The position numbers were made by a program, and so were the translations under genes. The notes beneath the pieces are model-generated. The model was not told the DNA's origin. It saw nothing but the letters and a program-made list of their open reading frames with translations, and searched no databases. From Flavobacterium sp. (GTDB taxonomy: Bacteria; Bacteroidota; Bacteroidia; Flavobacteriales; Flavobacteriaceae): a stretch of 7,124 nucleotides of DNA. Where the stretch lies: contig JAHEBK010000086.1 of NCBI GenBank assembly GCA_024642295.1, positions 1 through 7,124 of the forward strand, written 5' to 3'. The first letter of the stretch is position 1. Every line of letters starts with the position of its first letter. Shown here in pieces: positions 1 to 6,109 of this stretch.

Positions 1-577
1 CTACATTATGAAAAGGTTGGTTCCTGTTGATGGCTTCTTGAACTTTAGAAGCATAATCTTGAACACCAAAACTGACTCTTCTAAAACCTAAATCATATAG
101 TTTTTGTAAATGGAGGTGAGTCGTATTGTTGGGGTGTCCTTCAAAACTAAATTCATGATTTTCAGCTTTAATCGCTTTTTTGAAAATCCCATTGATTAGG
201 ATTTCTAAATTTTCTATTGAAAAAAAAGTAGGAGTTCCTCCTCCAAGATGTATTTCTTTAATAATAGGAGTTTCAGGGAGTAACTCGCAATACAAATCCC
301 ATTCTTTTAATACTGCTTGAATATAAGGATTTTCTACTTGATGGTTTTTGGTAATTCGCTTATTACATCCACAAAAGGTACACAAGCTTTCGCAAAAAGG
401 CAAATGGATATAAAGACTAATTCCTTCGGTTGTATTGCTTTCTATAAATGATTGATGAAGACTTTTTTTCCAATCGGATATATTAAACAAGGCTTCATCC
501 CAATACGGAACAGTAGGGTAGCTGGTATATCTTGGACCAGGAACATTGTATTTTTGTACGATTGATGGGAGTGTCAT
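1..577 (-). CDS. hemN: Oxygen-independent coproporphyrinogen III oxidase, N-terminal part (cut by window edge)
   Basis: This radical-SAM enzyme oxidatively decarboxylates coproporphyrinogen III to protoporphyrinogen IX in anaerobic or low-oxygen heme synthesis, in the cytoplasm. I translated 192 codons from the ATG at 575-577; the frame runs off the left edge, and the family is usually about 450 residues. Visible motifs are the [4Fe-4S] cluster signature CESLCTFCGC with cysteines at 62, 66, 69 and 71, Tyr56 in YIHLPFC, the SAM-binding GGGTPT at 112-117, Glu146 in FEGHPNN, and FGVQDYASKVQEAINRNQ near the end. The cysteine and tyrosine numbers are the same as those I recall for E. coli HemN, which supports this start; an in-frame TGA lies 21 bases upstream. 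The gene has its own likely promoter and is cut off from the upstream DUF349 gene by a terminator, so it starts a separate unit. HemN is preferred over the HemW homologue because of the fourth cysteine (CGC) and the PGPRYTSYPT N-terminus. Confidence 0.95.
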   Translation of the reverse strand, partial: MTLPSIVQKYNVPGPRYTSYPTVPYWDEALFNISDWKKSLHQSFIESNTTEGISLYIHLPFCESLCTFCGCNKRITKNHQVENPYIQAVLKEWDLYCELLPETPIIKEIHLGGGTPTFFSIENLEILINGIFKKAIKAENHEFSFEGHPNNTTHLHLQKLYDLGFRRVSFGVQDYASKVQEAINRNQPFHNV

Positions 578-596
578 GATGCATTTTTCATTTGTT

Positions 597-604
597 CAAA
601 AGTA
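597..604 (-). promoter_or_regulatory. Candidate hemN promoter (-7 element)
   Basis: Read on the minus strand this is TACTTTTG, an exact match to the Bacteroidota -7 consensus TAnnTTTG. It lies about 19 bases before the hemN ATG, so the leader would be only about 12-15 bases. I see no clear TTG -33 element at the expected distance, so the call rests on the -7 box and its position. Confidence 0.4.
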
Positions 605-668
605 AGCGTAGTTGATAGTAATAAAAATGATAAATGTCATCTCTTGTTTTTTAGAAATTTGAAGACAT

Positions 669-700
669 AAAAAAACCTCAAAGTTTTTACTTTGAGGTTT
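669..700 (-). terminator. Rho-independent terminator of the DUF349 gene
   Basis: An 11-bp perfect stem (673-683 pairs with 690-700, core CCTCAAAG/CTTTGAGG) encloses a 6-base loop. On the minus strand the T-run reaches 669 just after the stem. It sits 28 bases past the DUF349 stop codon. The plus-strand side has no T-run, so it acts for the minus strand, between the DUF349 gene and hemN. Confidence 0.85.
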
Positions 701-727
701 AAAGCTATTCCTAAATATATCTACGAA

Positions 728-2683
728 TTATTCGTTTTCATTTTGATTAAGATTGCGTAGTTGTGCTAATTTTTCTTTCCATACATCAAGGTTTTCTTTA
801 TGTATTGCGATATTTTTACGTACTTCTAATACAATCGAATTTTCTTTTTTTGCATTTTTAGTATTGGCAAAAAATTGAATGTTATTTTCTAATTGGAAAA
901 TTTCATTTTGTAGTTCATCTATTTTACGAATGATAAAAATTTTCTCGTTTTCAATCTTCCGACTATCGTTGTTTTCAGATAAACTGTCAATACGATTGGC
1001 AAAACGCATCAAGTCACTTTCTTTTTTACTCAAACTCAGCTTGTCAAAAAGGGCATCCAAAATTTTGTTGAATTTCCCTTCGATATGCCTTCTTTGAAAT
1101 GGGACTTTTCCAAAGCTTTTCCATGTTTCAATATGCGCTTTTATGGCGTCTAAATCAGTTTTATGGTCGCCTACTAATTGGAACTCTCTAATGGTGTCAA
1201 GATAGGCTTTCTTTTTATCAAAAGCATCAACCTCTTCACTGTTTTCTTCGTTTCTAACTTCTTTTAATCGGTCAAAATAATGATTACAAGCTGCTTTGAA
1301 TTCTTTCCAAATCTTGTCTGAATATTTTCTTGGAACATGGCCAATTTGTTTCCATTCCTCTTGAATCTTCTTCATAATAGGAGTAGTCGCTGCAAAGTCA
1401 GTGCTTTCTTGTAATTCCTGAGCTTTAGCAACTAATGCATTCTTTTTAGTAAGATTGTCATTTTGTTCTCTTTTGATTTCTTTGTAAAAAGAGTTTTTAA
1501 AGGCATTAAAGTTTCGAACTGCTGTTTTAAATGCGGCCCAAGTTTCTTCATTGACGTCCAGTGGAACTTTTCCGGCATTAAAGAATGCAGTTCTCAAAGC
1601 TTCTACTTTTTCAATTTGTACTAACCACTGAGAATGACTGTTCATTTTTATGGTACCTAAATTTTCAATATCAGCAATGATAGCTTTTTTCTTTTCTAGG
1701 TTTTCAACTTCGTTTTCTCTAAGTTTTTCAAATAATAGTTCTCTTTTGTCATGTATTTGTTTGGTGTAATCACTAAACATATTCCAAATTTCATCACGGT
1801 GTTCTCTTGAAACGGGACCTATATCTTCTTTCCAAATGCGGTGTAAATCTTGCAGTTCTCTGAATGCTTTATTGATATCTTCCTCGTTGACAAGTTCCGC
1901 TACACGCTCAATTATTTTTTGTTTTTGCTCTAGATTGTGTTTGAAATCTAAATCACGCGCTTCTCTATCTAAGTGTAAATAATCATAGAAATTCTCTACA
2001 TGAAAGTGGTAATTGTTCCAAACATGGTTGTATTTGTCTTTAGGTATTGGTCCTGCTGTTTTCCATCGATCTCTTAATTCATTAAAATGTTTTAAGGTGT
2101 CTTTGATGTTTTCTTGAGGATTGATAAGCTCTTTAAGTTCTTCAACAATTGCTAAACGATTTTCTAAATTTGATTTCAAGTTCGTTTCTAAACTCTTGAA
2201 ATGGGCATTTTTTTTGGTTTTATAATCAGTATAAAAATGGTCAAATGTTGTTTTTAAAGGTAAGTGATATTGAAAATCTTCTGTTGTATCTGGATTTTCA
2301 GTATGGTATTCTTCCTTTTTTTCTTCGATAAAATGATTGTATTTAGCTAAAAACGCCTTTTTAATTTCGTCAATATGCTCCTTGATGGACATTACTTTAT
2401 CCGTAGCTACAAGTTTTTGCAACTCATCAACTAGTAATTCCATAGAGAGCGTATCGTAGTCTAACAAAGGGATTTCATGACGTTCCTTTAAGGTTTCGTC
2501 TTCACTTTCTTCAGCATTAGATTCTTCAATGGCATTAAGTGCTTTTTGATTTTCGCTTATAGCAGTAGTTTTTTGTTCTTCTACTATACTATCTTCTGCA
2601 TTAGATGCTGATGTAGATTCAATTGAATCAGTTATTAAATTTCCATCTGCTTCTTGCAGGTTATCGTGTTGTTCTTCTAACAT
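728..2683 (-). CDS. DUF349 repeat protein, five repeats, unknown function
   Basis: A 651-residue cytoplasmic, highly charged helical protein of unknown molecular role. Residues 1-75 are acidic, low in complexity and probably disordered. Five DUF349 repeats follow, each recognisable by a W/F-K-x-x-G-x-(I/V)-P turn: RWKTAGPIP (about 206-214), IWKEDIGPVS (283-292), FFNAGKVP (367-374), EWKQIGHVP (443-451) and TWKSFGKVP (520-528). Their spacing is about 77-86 residues. Residues 577-647 are predicted coiled coil by heptad-like leucine and charge pattern. The frame stays open upstream to an ATG at 2752, but I choose the ATG at 2681-2683 (MLEEQHDNLQEADGN), because the extra 23 residues are unlike the rest and would begin upstream of the likely promoter (2718-2747). 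The gene is alone between that promoter and the terminator at 669-700. Family membership is confident; no catalytic residues are apparent, and a scaffold or nucleic-acid/protein-binding role is only a guess. Confidence 0.9.
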   Translation of the reverse strand: MLEEQHDNLQEADGNLITDSIESTSASNAEDSIVEEQKTTAISENQKALNAIEESNAEESEDETLKERHEIPLLDYDTLSMELLVDELQKLVATDKVMSIKEHIDEIKKAFLAKYNHFIEEKKEEYHTENPDTTEDFQYHLPLKTTFDHFYTDYKTKKNAHFKSLETNLKSNLENRLAIVEELKELINPQENIKDTLKHFNELRDRWKTAGPIPKDKYNHVWNNYHFHVENFYDYLHLDREARDLDFKHNLEQKQKIIERVAELVNEEDINKAFRELQDLHRIWKEDIGPVSREHRDEIWNMFSDYTKQIHDKRELLFEKLRENEVENLEKKKAIIADIENLGTIKMNSHSQWLVQIEKVEALRTAFFNAGKVPLDVNEETWAAFKTAVRNFNAFKNSFYKEIKREQNDNLTKKNALVAKAQELQESTDFAATTPIMKKIQEEWKQIGHVPRKYSDKIWKEFKAACNHYFDRLKEVRNEENSEEVDAFDKKKAYLDTIREFQLVGDHKTDLDAIKAHIETWKSFGKVPFQRRHIEGKFNKILDALFDKLSLSKKESDLMRFANRIDSLSENNDSRKIENEKIFIIRKIDELQNEIFQLENNIQFFANTKNAKKENSIVLEVRKNIAIHKENLDVWKEKLAQLRNLNQNENE

Positions 2684-2717
2684 TGGTTCAATGTTTAAGG
2701 TTCGTATTTTTGAACAC

Positions 2718-2747
2718 GAAAGATAGTGAAGAGTGGTTGAAATACAA
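2718..2747 (-). promoter_or_regulatory. Candidate promoter of the DUF349 gene
   Basis: On the minus strand a TTG (2745-2747) is followed after 19 bases by TATCTTTC (2718-2725). This fits the flavobacterial TTG-N17-23-TAnnTTTG pattern with one mismatch at the last base. Transcription would begin near 2711, giving a leader of about 28 bases to the ATG at 2683. It also argues against starting translation at 2752. Confidence 0.45.
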
Positions 2748-2957
2748 AACAATTCTTTCGTTTCGGTTATTTTTATAAGAAAAAAGATGGTTTTATTATA
2801 GGGAATCCCAAGCTTAAATGGTATATTACAAAGAGCGTTAATAATTTGTGATGTGATTTAGCAGCTGTTATTTGGAAATAATTTCATAAATTAGATTGTT
2901 AAATCAGTTATCCTTTTAATATACAGTTTTTGTTTAGAGAGGAATAGTATAAAAAGT

Positions 2958-3161
2958 ATTGGTATCAAAAAGAAAATTAAAATAGTTAAAAAAAGTATTC
3001 ATGAGAAATTGAATAGTGATTCTATTTTTACACATCCTAGACTGAAATTCATACCAAATTTTATTGTCAATTTTGTTAGTTTAATTATTTCAATAATAGT
3101 TATTTTAACAGTATTGTATTTCTTAATTCGGTTATTATCAAATCTGTTTTATAATTCATAA
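2958..3161 (+). CDS. Possible small basic single-helix membrane protein, or a gene remnant
   Basis: This frame is open from just after a TAG at 2892-2894 to the TAA at 3159-3161, but contains no ATG. From an ATT at 2958 it would give 67 residues: a lysine-rich N-terminus (IGIKKKIKIVKKSIHEKLNS), a short polar stretch (DSIFTHPRLKFIP), and one hydrophobic helix at about 35-60, ending SNLFYNS. An ATA at 2949, five bases after AGAGAGG, and a TTG at 3009 (50 residues, same helix) are other possible starts. Support for a gene is the basic-then-hydrophobic pattern of small membrane proteins and a terminator-like hairpin overlapping the stop. Against it are the missing ATG and the T-rich DNA, which yields hydrophobic codons by chance. 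I do not recognise a family. It may be a 5'-decayed gene remnant. Confidence 0.3.
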   Translation: MGIKKKIKIVKKSIHEKLNSDSIFTHPRLKFIPNFIVNFVSLIISIIVILTVLYFLIRLLSNLFYNS

Positions 3162-3184
3162 TCTTTGTAAGATTAATTTTTTTT
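3159..3184 (+). terminator. Weak rho-independent terminator after the small ORF
   Basis: A 7-bp hairpin (TAATCTT at 3159-3165 with AAGATTA at 3169-3175, loop TGT) is followed by one A and then eight T residues (3177-3184). It overlaps the stop codon of the small ORF. The stem has only one G/C pair, so it would be thermally weak. Confidence 0.35.
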
Positions 3185-3311
3185 CAACCCTCAAAAGTTA
3201 AATAATTTAAAAAAAATCTTCAAAATATAGCTTATTAAGTATGAAAATAGGAACTTTGTTTGTTCTGGTGAAATAACAGATTATTAACAAACCTACTTAA
3301 TTAAATTTCTA

Positions 3312-4454
3312 GTGAATAAACAACAAAAAAAAACAGGACTGTATGCACTTGTTGCAATCGGTATTATTTCAATCGCATACGGATATACACAATATCTTAA
3401 AACTTCTAAAAAAGATATCGCTCAAGATTGTAGTGATGAAAATTCTGTTTCGAGAAGTGAGCTATACAAACCCACAATAGAAAATAAAAACAACAAACCG
3501 AGTATTGCGGCACCTAAAGGAATGGTTTGGATTCCAGGAGGAGAATTCTCTATGGGGAGTGATGTCTCTGATGAAAGTTTGTGCAGTATTAAAGGTGTCA
3601 CTAAAGATGCCTCTCCTATTCATCGTGTTTATGTTGACGGTTATTGGATGGATGAGTCTGAGGTAACAAATGATCAATTTGCGGCATTTGTAAAAGCTAC
3701 TGGTTATGTTACTGTAGCCGAAATTAAACCTACAAAAGAAGAATTTCCGAATGTTGATGAACAATTTTTAATTACAGGTTCGGCCGTTTTTACGCCAACT
3801 GAAACAAAAGTTGATTTGAATAATTTTATTCAGTGGTGGCGTTTTATTGGAGGAGCAGACTGGAAGCATCCTGAAGGACCTAACAGTTCTATCAAAGATA
3901 GAGGGAACTATCCTGTTGTACAAGTGGCATATGAAGATGCTGTTGCTTATGCCAAATGGGCAGGAAAACGCTTGCCAACAGAAGCAGAATGGGAATTTGC
4001 TGCTCGTGGTGGAAAGGCTGGAGATTTATATGCTTGGGGAAATACGTTAAAAGTAAATGGAAAATTTCAAGCAAATATATTTGAAGGTGTTTTTCCAGTT
4101 GCTAATGGGGACACTGGTGAAGATGGTTTTGTTGGTATTGCTCCAGTAAAGCAATACAAACCTAATGCTTATGGATTGTATGATGTAGGTGGAAATGTTT
4201 GGGAATGGGTCTATGATTGGTACAGTGAAAGTTATTATCAAGAGATAAGTAAAGATGGAAAAGTAGTTAGTAATCCCAAAGGTCCAGAAACAGCACCTTA
4301 TGACCCTTCAGGTAATAACGAAAAGAAACGTGTACATCGCGGAGGTTCTTTTTTGTGTACTAGCGAATATTGTAGCCGATATATGGTAGGGACAAGAGGA
4401 AACGGCGAAATCAGATCACCTGCCAATCATTTAGGTTTTAGATGTGTGAAATAA
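3312..4454 (+). CDS. Formylglycine-generating enzyme (sulfatase-modifying factor 1 family), membrane-anchored or exported
   Basis: Aerobic FGEs oxidise a cysteine in the CxPxR motif of sulfatases to the catalytic formylglycine, using O2 and copper. The 380-residue protein starts at GTG (3312-3314). A positive N-terminus and hydrophobic segment (about 9-24) act as signal peptide or anchor, placing the enzyme in the periplasm. The FGE-sulfatase domain spans about 67-380: MVWIPGGEFSMGS (71-83), HRVYVDGYWMDESEVTN (104-120), GADWKHPEGP (181-190), YPVVQVAYEDAVAYAKWAGK (200-219), RLPTEAEWEFAARGG (220-234), YGLYDVGGNVWEW (287-299), then RGGSFLC and YC with Cys349 and Cys354, ending LGFRCVK. The two cysteines are five apart, as in human Cys336 and Cys341, and Ser346 matches the conserved serine. 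This separates it from gliding-type relatives (GldJ, GldK), which share the fold. No sulfatase gene is in the window, so targets must be encoded elsewhere. It stands alone, ending at the shared terminator at 4467-4509. Confidence 0.9.
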   Translation: MNKQQKKTGLYALVAIGIISIAYGYTQYLKTSKKDIAQDCSDENSVSRSELYKPTIENKNNKPSIAAPKGMVWIPGGEFSMGSDVSDESLCSIKGVTKDASPIHRVYVDGYWMDESEVTNDQFAAFVKATGYVTVAEIKPTKEEFPNVDEQFLITGSAVFTPTETKVDLNNFIQWWRFIGGADWKHPEGPNSSIKDRGNYPVVQVAYEDAVAYAKWAGKRLPTEAEWEFAARGGKAGDLYAWGNTLKVNGKFQANIFEGVFPVANGDTGEDGFVGIAPVKQYKPNAYGLYDVGGNVWEWVYDWYSESYYQEISKDGKVVSNPKGPETAPYDPSGNNEKKRVHRGGSFLCTSEYCSRYMVGTRGNGEIRSPANHLGFRCVK

Positions 4455-4466
4455 TTCAGAATCAAT

Positions 4467-4509
4467 AAAAAAAAACCGACTTTGAGTAAATCAAAATCGG
4501 TTTTTTTTT
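4467..4509. terminator. Bidirectional terminator between convergent genes
   Basis: Nine A residues (4467-4475), an interrupted stem (CCGA 4476-4479 with TCGG 4497-4500, one C-A mismatch, then TTTGA 4481-4485 with TCAAA 4491-4495), a 5-base loop GTAAA, and nine T residues (4501-4509). Because the flanks are A9 and T9, the hairpin has a T-run on both strands. It lies 12 bases after the formylglycine-generating enzyme stop and 41 bases from the stop of the convergent 486-residue protein, so it likely serves both. Confidence 0.85.
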
Positions 4510-4550
4510 ATCATATTTTCACAAAAATCACTGTATGTCCTAAATATAAA

Positions 4551-6011
4551 TTAATGATTTTCTTCTAAAAACCTACTTGGTTCGTATCCAAACAAGTGGT
4601 CTTTTTTAATCAGTTCGGCAATACCTACAGGTAACATACGTTCCCATCCTGGTTTTCCGTTATGAATCATCTTTAAAACTTCTCTTGAAAACACTTCTAA
4701 ATTATCGGGGTCATAATCTTCAATATCAATTACTTTTCCGTTAAATTTGAAGAACTTATACAATTCTTTCATTCGAGGATGTACTTTTAAGTTTTGGGAA
4801 GTTGTTAATACTCCTTCTTCGTCAAGCATTGGATATAAAAATACTTTCATATCACGGAAGAATAATTTTCCAAAAGCTTCCAGTATGCCTCCACTCAAAT
4901 GGCGGTAATATTTCTCGTCAAAAATATCTACTAAATTATTGACTCCCATAGCTAATCCCATACGGGCTTTAGTGTAATTAGAGAAATATTCAACAACTTT
5001 ATAGTATTCTTGGAAATTCGAAATCATTACGGTTTGTCCTAAAGAACAAAGCAATTCAGCACGATCCATAAAATCACGTTCGTCAATTTCACCATCAGAA
5101 CGTAAATTAGAAAGTGTGATTTCAAAAATCACCAAAGTGTTTTTCTCTTGCACCTTATTTTCTTTGAGGAACATGTCCAATGATTTCTTATACATGTCCA
5201 TGTTTACTTTGGTTACAGGACGGAAACTTCCTCTTAAGGCGAGAATGTTTTTTTTGTATAAAATGGCAGCAGGTAAAATATTTGTTCCATTAGGATTAAA
5301 CATTACAGCATCAGTCATGCCATTTTTTACTAGTTGCAAACTCATTAAACGATTGTCAACCTCTTTAAATCTTGGCCCAGAAAAGTTGATGGTATCAATT
5401 TCTAATTGGTCTTTATCAAGGTGGTCATACAAATAACGTAATAATTTTTTTGGATCTTCGTATTTGTAGTAAGCGCCGTAAATTAAATTTACACCAAGAA
5501 TTCCCAAGGTTTCTTGTTGTAAACGAACATCAGTTTCTTTAAATCGAATATGAATGATGATTTCATTGTAGCCTTCTTCTGGTTCAATTTCATAGCTGAT
5601 ACCTACCCAGCCGTGTCCTTTAAATTGTTTCGCAAAATCAATGGTAGCAACGGTATTGGCATAACTAAAAAACATTTTATTAGGATGTTTTTCCCTGTTA
5701 AGCCTTTTTTCGATTAAGCCTACTTCATGATTCAGCATTTTTTTTAGACGGCTTTCGGTAACATAGCGGCCATCTTGTTCTTCTCCGTAAACAGCATCAC
5801 TAAAGTCTTTGTCATAGGCTGACATTGCTTTAGCAATAGTTCCAGAGGAACCACCAGCTCTAAAAAAGTGTCTAACTGTTTCTTGTCCAGCACCAATTTC
5901 CGCAAAAGTACCGTAGATGTTTTCGTTTAAGTTGATTCGAAGTGCCTTATCCTTAATAGAAGGAATTTGTTCGATGACTTTGTCACCCTTTAGTTTTATC
6001 TCAGTACCCAT
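4551..6011 (-). CDS. Conserved protein of unknown function, 486 residues
   Basis: A soluble protein with no signal peptide or membrane helix, starting at the ATG at 6009-6011, which lies about 31 bases behind a perfect -7 promoter element. I recognise it as a conserved Bacteroidota family but cannot assign a function. The most striking block is residues 36-69: FAEIGAGQETVRHFFRAGG, then SSGTIAKAMSAYDKDF. This glycine-rich stretch resembles a binding or catalytic loop. Other likely conserved blocks are MFFSYANTVAT (113-123), GILGVNLIYGA (170-180), FSGPRF (210-215), MFNPNG (237-242), LALRGSFRPVT (257-267), MISNFQEYYKVVEYF (329-343) and MGLAMGV (351-357). Alternating beta-like and helical stretches suggest an alpha/beta fold. 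From memory, homologues carry automatic names such as nicotinate-nucleotide adenylyltransferase or TonB-dependent receptor; I see neither the HxGH/ISSTxxR motifs of the former nor a signal peptide and beta-barrel for the latter. It is monocistronic. Confidence 0.85.
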   Translation of the reverse strand: MGTEIKLKGDKVIEQIPSIKDKALRINLNENIYGTFAEIGAGQETVRHFFRAGGSSGTIAKAMSAYDKDFSDAVYGEEQDGRYVTESRLKKMLNHEVGLIEKRLNREKHPNKMFFSYANTVATIDFAKQFKGHGWVGISYEIEPEEGYNEIIIHIRFKETDVRLQQETLGILGVNLIYGAYYKYEDPKKLLRYLYDHLDKDQLEIDTINFSGPRFKEVDNRLMSLQLVKNGMTDAVMFNPNGTNILPAAILYKKNILALRGSFRPVTKVNMDMYKKSLDMFLKENKVQEKNTLVIFEITLSNLRSDGEIDERDFMDRAELLCSLGQTVMISNFQEYYKVVEYFSNYTKARMGLAMGVNNLVDIFDEKYYRHLSGGILEAFGKLFFRDMKVFLYPMLDEEGVLTTSQNLKVHPRMKELYKFFKFNGKVIDIEDYDPDNLEVFSREVLKMIHNGKPGWERMLPVGIAELIKKDHLFGYEPSRFLEENH

Positions 6012-6041
6012 TTTTTTTGTATAAATATGGCTAATATGTCA

Positions 6042-6049
6042 CAAAGTTA
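6042..6049 (-). promoter_or_regulatory. Promoter -7 element of the 486-residue unknown gene
   Basis: On the minus strand this reads TAACTTTG, an exact TAnnTTTG match. It lies 30 bases before the ATG at 6011, which predicts a leader of roughly 25 bases. No TTG is visible 17-23 bases further upstream, so the -33 element is absent or degenerate. Confidence 0.5.
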
Positions 6050-6083
6050 ATGAATTTGATAACTAATGAAAGGTATTTAATGT

Positions 6084-6091
6084 TATTTTTG
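6084..6091 (+). promoter_or_regulatory. Promoter -7 element of the PhnP-like hydrolase operon
   Basis: TATTTTTG is an exact TAnnTTTG match, 18 bases before the TTG start codon, so the leader would be about 12-14 bases. A TTG at 6056-6058 is 25 bases upstream, slightly farther than the usual 17-23. With the minus-strand element at 6042-6049 it forms a back-to-back divergent promoter pair. Confidence 0.45.
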
Positions 6092-6109
6092 TAAAAAAAT
6101 TAAAGAAAT

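Larger units (their letters stand above)
2753..3311. other. AT-rich intergenic region between divergent genes
   Basis: The spacer between the divergent DUF349 and formylglycine-generating enzyme genes is strongly AT-rich. Apart from the possible small membrane ORF at 2958-3161 and its hairpin, I see no ATG-started frame of useful length, no tRNA or structured RNA, and no repeat array on either strand. Positions 3251-3258 (GAACTTTG) are a one-mismatch match to the -7 element TAnnTTTG and could serve the downstream enzyme gene, with a leader of about 50 bases; no TTG partner is visible, so this is weak. The stretch just before 3312 is A/T only in large part (TTAATTAAATT), as is usual for Bacteroidota leaders. 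Confidence 0.5.

Noticed and set aside
879..1097. Plus-strand 72-codon frame opposite the DUF349 gene
   Set aside because: Antisense shadow of lysine and glutamate codons, giving a serine, leucine and phenylalanine-rich nonsense protein.
2753..3311. A structured RNA, riboswitch, tRNA or CRISPR array in the large spacer
   Set aside because: No cloverleaf, conserved riboswitch core or regularly spaced repeat is visible; apart from one weak hairpin the region is featureless AT-rich DNA.
3462..3764. Minus-strand open frame opposite the formylglycine-generating enzyme gene
   Set aside because: The opposite strand carries recognisable FGE motifs throughout; this frame has no motif or promoter of its own.
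3847..4241. Three short frames overlapping the middle of the formylglycine-generating enzyme gene
   Set aside because: They lie out of frame or antisense within a domain with intact conserved motifs; none has independent support.
3312..4454. Calling this gene gldJ or gldK
   Set aside because: The protein has the two catalytic cysteines and the HPEGP insert of true formylglycine-generating enzymes, and no gliding operon neighbours.
5116..5436. Plus-strand open frame of 106 codons inside the 486-residue gene
   Set aside because: It lies wholly antisense to a long, clearly coding gene and its translation looks like a shadow (no family-like motifs).
4551..6011. Calling this gene a nicotinate-nucleotide adenylyltransferase or TonB-dependent receptor
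   Set aside because: I see no HxGH or ISSTxxR motif, and no signal peptide, plug or beta-barrel pattern; the names would be inherited errors.
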